This document shows positions 44,850 through 56,339 of a DNA stretch of 64,000 nt, piece by piece. The number at the start of each line of letters is the position of its first letter. Position 1 is the first letter of the stretch. Both the position numbers and the translations under genes were made by a program. The notes beneath the pieces are model-generated. The model worked only from the letters and a program-made list of their open reading frames with translations. It was not told the origin of the DNA and made no database searches. Origin of the DNA: Hydractinia symbiolongicarpus (Eukaryota > Cnidaria > Hydrozoa > Anthoathecata > Hydractiniidae); the NCBI RefSeq assembly GCF_029227915.1, contig NC_079875.1:13451001-13515000 (forward strand), written 5' to 3'.

Positions 44850-47769
44850 ATAAAAAAAACAACAAACAGGCACGTTTTAGCTATTGTAAATGAAAGTATG
44901 CAACGTTGGATATATGTGCTACATATTGTGTAACAAAAACTTTACGATTAATCGAGTTAAGGGCGTTATCAGCATGAATAACACCGCTTCAGTACCATCA
45001 TATTGAAATATAACGTGCCATAAAAGAAGGTCTAGACCCACCTTTGTTTAAGCAGGTGTGCTAATTGGAGTTAATTTTCTAACATCTAATGGAAACGTGG
45101 ATGACTATTAGCGTAAGTGTTTTTACTCCGATAAGTGCGCAGGCTAAATATATTTTTTCTTCATATTTTAACGCGAATTAGCGTGAAAACGCGTTTGTAT
45201 AAAAAATATTGAGCATACTTTGTGTGCAACTGCAATCTCGGGAAGCATTATTCTTCAAAACAAAAAAGTTTATCTTTAAAAGATTATGTTTTAACTTTTG
45301 CTAGAAATGTTAAAATTCTGTGCTTTTACACAAAAACCACAAACCACAAATCTTAACCCCTTTCTATGTTGATTTTGATCCTATAAAAATGTCCTCTTCG
45401 ATATTGTGATACGGCTTTCTTGTGTCGACAAGCCAGTGTTACTCTCTCTTTCTTTAAGCTCTTTATTAACGAAAACAACCAATATAGAAAGTGTTGCGGA
45501 GCGGGGTGAAGGGTCTTCTAGATTCGCAAGCGAAAATTTTTAGATACCCCTTTCGGTTGAATCGTATAAAACACAAAGTTTCCACGTGCTTCATGGTAAT
45601 CGATGGTTTACTTTGATGAAACATATCCTGGGGCTTTCTGCATTAACAGTACCGCAATGTGTTCTGAATGCAATATTGTATGGGTCAGTGACATGTTTTG
45701 TCTAGAATCTGATGTATCCGAAAATGCTAAAAAAGGTTAAACGGAACAAGAATGGTGTCCGGCATGAGTGTGCAGTTTGGGTCAAGTTACAAAAAACGGA
45801 AAAAATTTCTTTATCAGGAATTATTTTCTGGTTTAGAAATCATAAGATTTCCAGATCAGGAAATTTTTTTCAATTTTCTGAAATTTATTCTGATTGAACC
45901 CAAAAATGAATGATATATACATATTTAAAGATCTTTAGTAGGTGTTGATAATTCCACGAGAACTGCCTGTTAGAATGTATATAAATGCCTCTTTCAAAAC
46001 GAATGTAGACGAAAGTTTCCTGATATAATATATAGTAAAATAATTTCTGTTTCTATAACTTCAGCTGCACTGGTGTATGCTCAGGGGCAGGGTTAAAAAA
46101 GTAGATTTCCACATCAACCTTTATATATAAAACATTTATCGTCAACAGGAGAAGGAACGTACTATCTGCAAAATATGCAGCTATAGCTATGTTCTTTTGC
46201 TGACTTTGCTAAGCTTTTTGGTTTTTGGTATAAAATTGTCAGAGACAAGAAATTTTGTGGATGATTATAGCTAGAACAAGCTATGTGATGGGACATTCCT
46301 ATAGAGTAGAAGTATCTCACTCAAAAAATAGCTAATTTTATGCTAGCCACGTTGGTAGTTTCATCCCAGTTAAGTAGTTAAATTTTATGCTAGCTATGTT
46401 ATCTGTCTAAAATAACTTTTCAAGCTAGTATGTAGCTAGCTAGCTAATTTTATGCTACATTCAAGTTTAAATTTCCAAGGACATACATATTGTGTGGAGA
46501 CGGATGTAACTACCAAGCATAAGCGATAATTAGGAATGTGATGGACAGTCCTTATTAGAGCAGAATTATGTCACTAACTGTGGGAGAATGTGGAACAGCT
46601 AGCTACCTCGAAAATCTGTCATAAAAAATTCTCTTATGATGCTAGCATAAGAGCATACTGTTGTGCTAGCTAGCTTTAGGTGTAAGTAAGGCTAAATAAG
46701 GGGTTCATAGCATGTAAAAATAGTGATATAATAGGTACAAAACCTCGTCAATGGTTACTTTGGAGTGGGAAATAAACTTTCAAAATAAAAACGTCTCTTT
46801 TTATTCTATGTTTTTTAGGCATCTGGATGGTCACAAACTAATACGCTAGAGACTAATTATTCACAGTTATAATAATAACAAAAATATTGGACTGAGATGA
46901 TGAACTCCATTTATATAGTCTACCTTATATATATGTTCCCCGTATAAACAGGCTGGTTAAAGAATGTAAGAGCAGTTGGAATAATTATCGATTAAGAACT
47001 ACACAAAATTTGAGTCTCATCCAACTCAATGGTCAATGAGAATGGTCCTGAAATGAAGCTTCAAACAAATAATGATGTCCAAGTCTTAGTCATAGACATT
47101 CTATCGACAGAAGTCAAAATGTAGTATATTGAGGAAATGTTGAGCCTTTAGAAAATGATGAAAGTCATGGAATAACTTTCTACAAAACCTTATTCGGTTT
47201 CTACATGATCTTGACGGGAAAATGTTCTACAGTACGTACATTATCACTTTAATAGTTCTTTCATAAATAAACATATTCCCATAACTCTAATGGTAAATTG
47301 ATAAGCTTGTATACAGCAGGCCAAATGAAGAATAGAACACACTGTTACCATAAGATTAAATAAAAATATAACAAAATATAAAAAACTGCAAATAAAAAGA
47401 TGCAGAACAAAACCTTGTACACCTGGTTGAAAATTACCCACAGTTCAAACCTGTGAGACGCGAAATCTGTGGTCGTTAAGACAGGTTTAAAAGCTATGAA
47501 ATGGTGAAAGTAACACTGTCTTTAATGAAAATAATCATCAACGACTTATCAATCAGCTGATTGATAGCGCGCACAGTGAGGCAATTGAAATACATTTACA
47601 TCAAGTACGGTAATAATACTTAAACTGGTGGTGACGGAAAACTGCTAGCTGGAATTGACGGTGATCCAGTTATTAACAACAGCATATCACACAACTTTCT
47701 TGATAGTCAACATATTGGTTATTAAGTAAAAAATATTGGTTATTGTTAATCCCGTGATGTTGTCTTTTA
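44850..47769. other. No gene seen
   Basis: AT-rich DNA. Between 46190 and 46700 TAGCTAGCTA and TTTTATGCTAGC motifs recur as low-order repeats. No exon with conserved content was recognised. Confidence 0.5.
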
Positions 47770-47836
47770 TCTACATTATAATACCCGTATACGTCCGTCC
47801 GTCCGTCCGTGGGTTTTTCTACGGGTTAACGACTAG
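47770..47836 (+). mobile_element. 67-bp micro-Helitron
   Basis: A|TCTACATTATAATACCCG at the start, a (CGTC)n tract, and CGTGGGTTTTTCTACG forming the hairpin, then GGTTAACGACTAG|T. Both Helitron termini with the A-T insertion site occur within 67 bp. Almost nothing but the two ends is left. Confidence 0.75.
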
Positions 47837-47839
47837 TTT

Positions 47840-50800
47840 TATAAATTTTACGCGCTATTAATGGGGTAGACATGCGAAGAATTTCATAAAGAACGCACGT
47901 GTTTTTAATTTCGTTCTTTAATGTCAAAGTCCAGAAAGTCAAGTAACTTTCGCGCCATAAATAATGACACTGTAAGTCTTCTGAGTACTTTCATAGAACT
48001 CATTATTTTTAATAGCCATACCTGTTGCATTGTCGCGAATATCAACGACGATGGAGAGTGTATATAGAAAGCGATGTTGTCATGTTACAGTGTAGAGAAA
48101 AAAATACATATGGCTAGAGAACACATGCGTTATGATTAAATTCTTTGATAAATTAGTGAAGTTAAAGGTACTAAAGCTCTCCTGCTGTTACCAAGTAAAA
48201 TGTGCTTCACTTGGTAAAAAGTAATGAACTTTTTAAAGTACAAGCAAAGATCTTTTTCAAATTTTTTATAAGATTAGCACACTTGTAAAAAAATATTAAA
48301 TTCTCTAAAAAAACATGCAATATCTATGCAATAAAACTTTTTTGCCTTGTAGCCCAGGGTTGATCCTCGTTTTCGCTTCATAGATTCAAACAGGTAGTTG
48401 TACCGCAGTTCATCTCATGAGCGTTTAATGGTCGCGTCATTTTTTTCTACAAAACTATAAAAATATGTTAAAACTAGTGGTGAGGTTTTAGTTTTCAACC
48501 ACACAAGACACTGCATGCTACATAGAAGGCTGAGGAATCTGGTAAACATGTGTGGATTTCATCAATGGCGTTCTCTTGTACTTAAAATTAATGACACTCA
48601 ACGCAGCATCAAAATGTGCTGGAGAAACAACCAGCTTGTACAGATAATAACAAACATGCAGTGCAAATGTGTGGAAATGATTGGACTTTTAACATTTCTC
48701 TTTTTTGTCTTTTTCTTTGCAATATCTATTTCCCTGAGCATACAGAACGTCAACCGTTGCGATTAGTAAGGATGAGTGTGAAAACTGCAAGGGTTTTCTT
48801 TTTCATTTATTGACTTGAGCTGGAGTTGAGCAAAGTATTCAACTCATTTTAAACATGTCATTTAACTGGTTAAAGGAACCATAAAGTCTTTTACTCTCGA
48901 AGTAACATCCCAATATTGGTGTTTTTACACATTTTTTTAAGTCCCCTTTTTATTCTATTGTTATCCTATTGTCCATTGTTTTTTTCGGTACGAGAGGCAA
49001 GCGAGGCTTTTTGTTTTGTCTTAAATTTCTTATGAAAGTGTTGTTAGCAACTGCTTTTTTGTTCTTTAAAATATGTCACAGAAAAATATTAACAGAGTCA
49101 TCTGAGAAAATTATCAGATATTGGACAAAGAAATACTCAAGATAGATAGAAGTTCTCCATACCAACTTTTGTTAAGAAACCTTTACTAAAGCTGCAAGAG
49201 ACGAAGAAAGATGTCCTAAGATATTAAAAGTTTGCAAGATTGAGTTTTCTGATTTATTTGCATCAGGTTGTGATTACACAATTATTTTTATCTCCCACAA
49301 TGTGTAATACTTAAAAGCAGATTAGTTGGCACCACTATGTAATCGCGCGACAACGCGACGTAATTAAGATGTTACCATGTAATTACCGCGTTGGTACTGC
49401 GTGTGTGGTGTTTAATTTTTATTGATGGTGAAGCCATATATTTCCAAATTTTTTTTAAAAAATTAGTTTTAATAGCGTATCCTAAAAGAGCAGTAAGAGA
49501 TTCTTTGTTTGAAATTATTCATTTTTATTCAACCATATGTAAATCCAAAGCTATCCGCCAATCTTCAGTTGAGATTTCCTTACTTATTGGTACGCTGTTA
49601 TGCCATGGAAACAAGTTTAGTGCATATGGAAACATGTTGAGAATACCTTTAGAGTTTAGTTAAAGATCCGGAGGAACATTATAGGAATTCCTGGATTTGT
49701 TAAACCATGTTAAAACTGATTTCTTAAACTTCGGTTTTGTTAAGTTTTTTATGCAATCACATTTGTCCATATTTTATGATGTTTTAAAGAAACGCATTAA
49801 AAGCCCGAATATTTTTTCTTTTTCTTTTTGTTAGTGCATGCGCACAGACAATTTTGTGAAAATGCGCATGCGTTTAAAAACGAAATTTATGAGCTTTATA
49901 TATGGTGGAAATTGCAGCCAAATAAAAAAAGAAGGTTTAAGTAAGAAGTAGTTTAAATTTGTAAAAACACCGTGTAAAAACAGATCATTTATTTCGATAT
50001 CACCCAGGTGTGTTGCTACAACTGTGTTTAATTGCAAGTTATAACATAATAGACTGTCAAAAGATGCGCGGATGACAGTTAATCAAAATAAGTTTAGGCT
50101 CGTATTATAATGATTAGGAGTTATGTTTAAAAGGGCGCGCCTATTATAGAGCGCAAATTTATCCATAACTGTTCTCCTCCACATGTCCTTTTTTATGTAT
50201 TCACCTATTTAATAGCGAATCTGGAAAATTGGAAATGGCTGTTTGACCATGTTAACGTAACTTTAGGTTAAAATTTAGTCTTAGTGACTCATTTTAAGCA
50301 CTTTCAAATTCTCATTCAATCCCTCAACACTTAGATGATAGATCACGTGGTTCTACATTCAAAAATCGGACAAGAGTAGCCCCACGTTGGAGCGCCATAA
50401 GGACTGGGTTGTTAGGAAAAGTGCTCTCTATGTTTGCAGAGAATGAATTGGGATACTCGACAGTATCACATGTAAACCATCTATGTCACTTGCTGACCCG
50501 CTTTTATAAACTAACCCTTAAATTGCGCTCTACATCTTGCAATTCCTATAAATAATTTTTTCAGCACAGACATTAAGCTAACAGTGGAATGTGCTGTTAA
50601 AAACACTTGAGCAAAGCAATTATTAACCGTTTAGACCGTCTGTGTGGGTTTCCTTGATTTGGACCTGATTCACAAAATCACTACGTTACAGGGAACTTCA
50701 CCAAAAACAACAACAATAACAACAATAAGAAAATATTTAAGTAATTAGTAATAAGATATTTCGATGCACTATAAAACATTTTTTTGGCCACTGAGATTCT

Positions 50801-53800
50801 AATTACAGACACATAATGCTACCTCTTCTCTCTCTCATAGTGTTGTCAATTTACTTTTTATTAGATACCATCTACAAATATCCTCCTACAATCTCCCACA
50901 CGACTTATATGATGAATTTGATTTGTTGCATTATCTCGCTCCTTCCCTACCCATACCCGCAATTCCATCTGATTAATATTCAGCAAGTTTCCAGTAAAAG
51001 CAATGCTGAGGAAATATAAAGAGACGGAAGTTATTTATTTTGACTTGTTTTGAAGGGAGATGCAAGACATATGTTAAATGAATGACAACGAGGATGCAGT
51101 AGCATAAGTTATCCGGAGAGGTGCAGTAACATGCCAGTTTTTTTTTTATCCAGTCCGTATGGACAAGAAACAAAAGCGACATCCTTGTGATCATTACTTT
51201 TATTTAAATTGCATTCTCACTGATCTAAAGTTGATTCCGTGCCTTGTTAGCACGTTAAGTGATTTTGAGATTTATTGCAATTTATGAAGACACCTATCAC
51301 GTAAATGATCGATTAATCTCCTTACCGACCATTATGATGTCTAGCTGCTTTTCTTTTTTTAGATCCACACACCTTTTTAAATTTGTCTTAAAACATGTAT
51401 ATGTTCTTATAAAAGCTTAACGAGATCCAATGCAAAGGTTCTTGTAATATCTGCACGAAAATCTTTTGTAAGTTGTCAGAGAACTTCGCAAGCATTCTTT
51501 TTTTATTGTCGTTTTTTTTTTCTTTCCAGAACTAACTATGGTGCATGTACAAGTTTACGTCAACGTTTGATTAAATTTGGGTGTCTACATTTTGTTCAAG
51601 AAGTGCCAACATCCAACGAATAAACGTTTGGTCTATCTTCTAGCGTGGTGCTATAAAGATAAACCTTTTCTAGCACCTATTGTACTTCCTATTAGCTACC
51701 TACTGCTACTACCACAACGACTGTAACGGAAGTCTGTAGGCAGACTTTCGGAAATGATACCGGATAAGAAGACCATACCCATTTTAACTGCAGTCATGCA
51801 TATACACACAAAAATTTGTTTTGCTCTGTTGAGATCCGCTTTAATATGTTTAAGAGGTTCGAGAAGTTTGTATAAACAGTTTGATGTTGGAGATGATATT
51901 GTGGTTGATCATGAAATTTCAAAGTTGAACTGTTTAATCGTTAGTTAGGAGTATGTTGTGCTGTGTTGTTACTTAGTCCCGTGTGGTCCTATAATGTTTT
52001 AGTTGTAGTTGTAAAATTGTGTGTAGTTTGTTAAAATATATAACTTTATATAAAAATAGTCTGTAGGCTGGTTCCTGTGGTGTTGTTATGTGGTAAGAAT
52101 TGTGAAGGGTGTGTAAGACAAAATGGCGAGCAGGAAATTTTGTAACTACAGTCAAGTCCTTACCCTTTGATGTTAAAATTGATGGAGATTTTTGGATATT
52201 TGTTTTTAAAAATTTTAGGTTGGCTTAATTTGTTTTGTTATTTCAAAATTCTGAAATATGTTAGGTCCGACAACTTAAGTAGTAGCGGTCCATACTGTCT
52301 ATAAAATGAACAGTCAGCCTTAATTTGCCAAATTGTCACCAATCTAAGATGATTCGAAATCTTACATTGTTTGCTACATCTCGAGTGTACACACACCAGC
52401 TAAAATGAAGATTCATACTGTGCACTTTCTTTGCTTGGTAGCTGCCGGCGACCAAATATGAAAATTATTAAAGTTATTAACCTCTGTTGCTTGAAAGTAT
52501 CGTTAAAAAAACTGGCAGACTTTGTAGCAGTGATTAATCAAAATTGACATTTGCCAACCGAGAAGATATTTTTGTACCAAATAAATCGACCTTTTCAACG
52601 TAATGGCATTCCATTGTCTGACATTTGTTTGGCCGAGCATTGAAGTCACAACCTCTTCTAATTAACTGTCGCATCGCGTATATTTTATTTTGCTAGTAGA
52701 TAAAAATGAAGAAAAAATAATAGAAAAGAAAGGGTGTAAAATAGTAAACAAAGGAGGAAATAAAGTTGGAATTGGTGCAAAGTATGTTCACGTGAAAATA
52801 ATCCAGAAATCAAATAAAAGGAAGTTCGAATAGATGGCAAAGCACACCATGATTTAAACATTATATTTCTTAAAAATGTAAAAAAAACTCAGAATATATG
52901 CTTAGAACCACTCACCACTTTAAAATTAATGTTTTAATCGCTTGATAATTTTTTTGTTTCTTGTTGAAGTGTTTCTTATTGAAATTTAAGAATTCAAATC
53001 ATTGCCCTCTTTTTTACTGTTAGAACAAAAGCTACAAGATAACAAAAGAAATAAAAGTTTAATAATATTTTTTATGACGTCGAAAGAGAGGGAAGATGAT
53101 ACTTGGTCTTTCACTTTCCATCCCCACTTCAACCCCTACTCCACGAATTTTCGCCAGGTTTCCTCAAATAGAGTCAAACTTAACACGGTTCATCAGATGG
53201 AAGAATTGTAAAAATATCTAGACTTTAATTTTCTACTAGACGATTTTTAGAAAGATCGCGTTCATAAAATCAATACGATATTTTGTCTAATAGAAACAGT
53301 TTCTAGTAATTCATTTTAACGTGGTATGTTCTATTTTTTTTGAACAGTTTCTATCTAGCATGCGCAATATAACAAGTTTATGTCACCTGTTTTCACTAAA
53401 CGATATCGTCTTAAAAGGTACCCGATAAATCTGATGTTACTTTTGTAATTGGAATGGAATGATATCTATCCGATAGATAATCTATGCCGAAACAACACAT
53501 GGTGAAAGAAGACAAAACCTCTATCTGATATGCTTTTGAAGTGGAAACGAGATTGTATATTGCCTTACTGTAGAGGGTACATTTTTATGTCCATCTCAAA
53601 AGAAAATGACACAGTTTTTATTTTCCAATTACTTTTCAAACAATGAGATCTTTATATATGTGAGCAGTAGTGGCACAATGAACCATTTTGTAGTACTGGT
53701 AAGGGTTTTTAAAAGGACAAATATTACGTTTACACTATTGCAACTTACCACAACTACAGTCAAGCAACTTACGCAGGTATCCTAATTTTTTTCCAGTTTA

Positions 53801-54060
53801 TTGTTAGGCTTAACAAACCAAAATTAAAATAAACAAATCATTGGGCAACAGTCGCATGCAAGGGTTGTACAATTAGGGATAAAAACTGATCCAACATTTT
53901 CTTTAAGTGGGTGTCTCCCCTTGTTTTTTTTTTATCGTAAGCTATTTTTGTACGTTTATCAAAATATATATTTTCCTCCCACATATAACACCTCCCATTT
54001 CTAAATGGATAAATTATCTAGTTTACTAGGTAGTATAATATTTTATTAATTGGACAGGAC
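47840..54060. other. No supported gene in 6.2 kb
   Basis: Several 60-90-codon frames occur (48515-48766, 49391-49663, 50816-51019, 51754-51948, 53002-53211), none with a domain, splice partner or promoter that I can defend. CA/GCGCATGCG palindromes occur near 49840-49870. Exons of a host gene could hide here unseen. Confidence 0.45.
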
Positions 54061-54062
54061 AT

Positions 54063-54218
54063 CGTTCGTTCGTTCGTTCGTTCGTTCGTTCGTTCGTTCG
54101 TTCGTTCGTTCGTTCGTTCGTTCGTTCGTTCGTTCGTTCGTTCGTTCGTTCGTTCGTTCGTTCGTTCGTTCGTTCGTTCGTTCGTTCGTTCGTTCGTTCG
54201 TTCGTTCGTTCGTTCGTT
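54063..54218. repeat. (CGTT)39 tetranucleotide microsatellite
   Basis: 156 bp of perfect CGTT. Because four is not a multiple of three and no frame contains a stop, both strands are open in all frames, giving spurious Phe-Val-Arg-Ser and Glu-Arg-Thr-Asn proteins. Confidence 0.98.
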
Positions 54219-54997
54219 TTTTATTTGTTTATTTATTACTTTGTTTGACTGTTGGGGTACATAATAAAATTTTATTGAGCACTTTGCATGGTTTTGTTTT
54301 CCTTCCAATTCTTCCTGATAATACCTCAATTTACGTCAATTGTGGAAATCACATTTTTATGTGATATATCACTTAATGTATGATGTGGGCGTTTCCATTA
54401 ACCATTCACAAGCGATGTATCATCTCAGTCTAATGTAGCCCCCGTGCGTCAAGTTAGCAACGAAGCAAAAATATTGCAGCCAAAACTTATATACCGTTTG
54501 ATTTAAAAACGTGTCTTCTATTTTCTGTTTTTGGCAATTGTTTTTTTGAGAATTACATTGCTTAAGCCGACTCTCAGTTTTCCTACCTAGAGTGTTGATA
54601 AAAAAGAGAAATTCAATTTAATTTCTTATTTTTTTTAGATGACATATTTAAATTGCTTATAGCGTTATCAACTGCTCCATATATTAAGATTCCGGAAATC
54701 TCTATAATTAAATATATGGATTGAGTTGACGATGTCCTTAAACATTGCAGCAAAAATGGTTATTAAAAAGTATTATAACCTTGATGTAACATGTGAGCAC
54801 AAAGTGAATTGTGTGGTCCGTTGTTTATTTGCAAACAGTTTCTAGAAGGTTTATTTTAAGCACTAATGACCTGCACACCACAAAATATTTCGTGAGCACT
54901 AAAGCACTCATAAAAACGTAGGTGACAAGGCATAACTTGGATTGTGATTGCATACCCCACTGTAACCACTAATTAGTCCATAATTGCCATCTTACTG

Positions 54998-55004
54998 TAT
55001 AAAA
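54998..55004 (+). promoter_or_regulatory. TATA box of the secreted-protein gene
   Basis: TATAAAA lies 75 bp before the ATG at 55079, implying transcription start near 55028 and a short 5' UTR. Confidence 0.6.
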
Positions 55005-55078
55005 CACGAAGCTCAAGCAGATAGTAACACGAATGAACTACAAAGCGTGAAGAGCGAAAGAAAGAAATTTATATTAAG

Positions 55079-55803
55079 ATGAAGGTATTAAAGTTCTCAT
55101 GAATACAAACCATTACAAATATTTTCTCTGTTTTTGCTGTTTTGTTTTCCTTTCATTCCTTTACACATTTTATTTCTTTTCGTTTAAGGTTTTATACTTA
55201 TTAACATCTTTTGTGTTATGCAACGCTCTACCAAAGCAAAAATCAGAAGTCAACAAAGAAAGTGAGTCTGATTTGTCTACTACATCTCAACCTACATCTG
55301 CTTCGGCCGACCATTATAAAACGACTTTGGCGTCAACGTCGCAAGAACTCAATAAGGTCAGAAATGCTGTGGAGAAGGCAACGGAAAAAAAGGTTAAAGT
55401 TTTCAAGGTCGTTAAAGAACAGGAAACAGTGAAGAAGACGAAAATACGACAGGAAATTAAAAAACTTACTCCTTTGAATGAAAACAAGCTTGAAGCAGAA
55501 GAGTCAGCATCGAAAATTAAGAAAGCTGTTGAAGGCATAAGCAAGGAGATCAAAACAAACACAGAAGAAAGAATATCTGTTCCTGCTAAACTTGTAAAAG
55601 CAATGATTCCAATTGTCAACTACTTCCTCCAAAAGATCAAAAAGCCGTCAAAGCGAGCAGGTGATAAGAACGTATCCAGGAACCCGTTTGGAGGAGGTGG
55701 TGAAAATTATTGCTTCGATTGGTGCTACGTATGTCTTGATCTATACGACTTTTATTGCCATGAATGTGGTGTTATTGAACCTGAATGCACCTGCTGTTAT
55801 TAA
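55079..55803 (+). CDS. Secreted protein with charged middle and Cys-rich C-terminus (two exons, microexon start)
   Basis: An ATG at 55079 is followed by one codon and GTATTA. An acceptor CGTTTAAG ends at 55188, and the frame from 55189 runs to TAA 55801-55803. Joining them gives 206 residues beginning Met-Lys and a hydrophobic 'VLYLLTSFVLCNA' stretch, a textbook signal peptide; without the splice the first frame ends after seven codons. The next 140 residues are Lys/Glu-rich and likely helical, with Ser/Thr near the start. A Ser-Lys-Arg site and 'NPFGGGG' precede about 33 residues with eight cysteines and many aromatics ('YCFDWCYVCLDLYDFYCHEC'). The layout of signal, charged pro-part, basic site and Cys-rich end suggests a processed secreted peptide or an extracellular matrix/cnidocyst-type protein. 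No family is recognised. Confidence 0.7.
55085..55188 (+). other. 104-bp intron after a two-codon coding segment
   Basis: Donor AAG|GTATTA and acceptor CTTTTCGTTTAAG| with a strong pyrimidine run from 55119. Removing it restores the signal peptide described for the gene. Confidence 0.6.
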
Positions 55804-56224
55804 CTGTACCATGTTCGAGTTTTAATGTTTGTTAGTCATGTGAATGCTTTATCTGAATGCTGGTCATTCTTTTAATTTCTCGTTTGTTTATTTCTGGTAA
55901 ATAGATGAAACGTAAATAACCCAAACTTTTTTTCTGTTTATTGTAAATTCTTTTTCCGATTTATAATTTTTCTTGCCGCGCAGTACTAGCTTGTTTATAA
56001 CATTTCCTCAAGAAAACGTTAGTCCACGTTGAATTAATTTTAACTCCTTTAGATACACGTTGTTTCTTTACAAGGAAACTTTTAACGGAAAACACAGTGC
56101 TAAAATTTTATAGAAACTAACTGCTATTTTCTTATAAAAAATCTTGAGTCATGTTACGACGAAAATTCATTTCCGGCTATACACAAAAGATTGACAATCT
56201 GATGACAATCTAAATTATAATTCC

Positions 56225-56337
56225 TCTATAGCTACGTCTGTCTGCCACACAGAATGCTACCGAAGTAGCGAGACGCACGCAATGCTGAATAAAAAGGACG
56301 GACGAACCCTTAGAGTTCTCTGCGGGCCAACGACTAG
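56225..56337 (+). mobile_element. 113-bp mini-Helitron
   Basis: C|TCTATAGCTACGTCTGTCTG at the start, GGACGGACGAACCC before a decayed hairpin, and GCGGGCCAACGACTAG at the end. It is the same family as 20222-20353 (shared GCGAGACGCACGCAATGCTG-like middle). Confidence 0.7.
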
Positions 56338-56339
56338 AC

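Noticed and set aside
48515-48813. Two overlapping plus frames with a hydrophobic end
   Set aside because: Overlapping frames of equal length, with no supporting splice or promoter signals.
49391-49663. 90-codon plus frame
   Set aside because: No recognisable motif; similar lengths occur by chance across this AT-rich stretch.
51754-51948. 64-codon plus frame with 'RSALICLRGSRSLY'
   Set aside because: It has a faint look of a retroelement-derived protein, but I could not name a domain or find adjoining coding sequence.
54018-54364. About 100-codon frames on both strands with Phe-Val-Arg-Ser or Glu-Arg-Thr-Asn repeats
   Set aside because: Caused by (CGTT)39, which has no stop in any frame.
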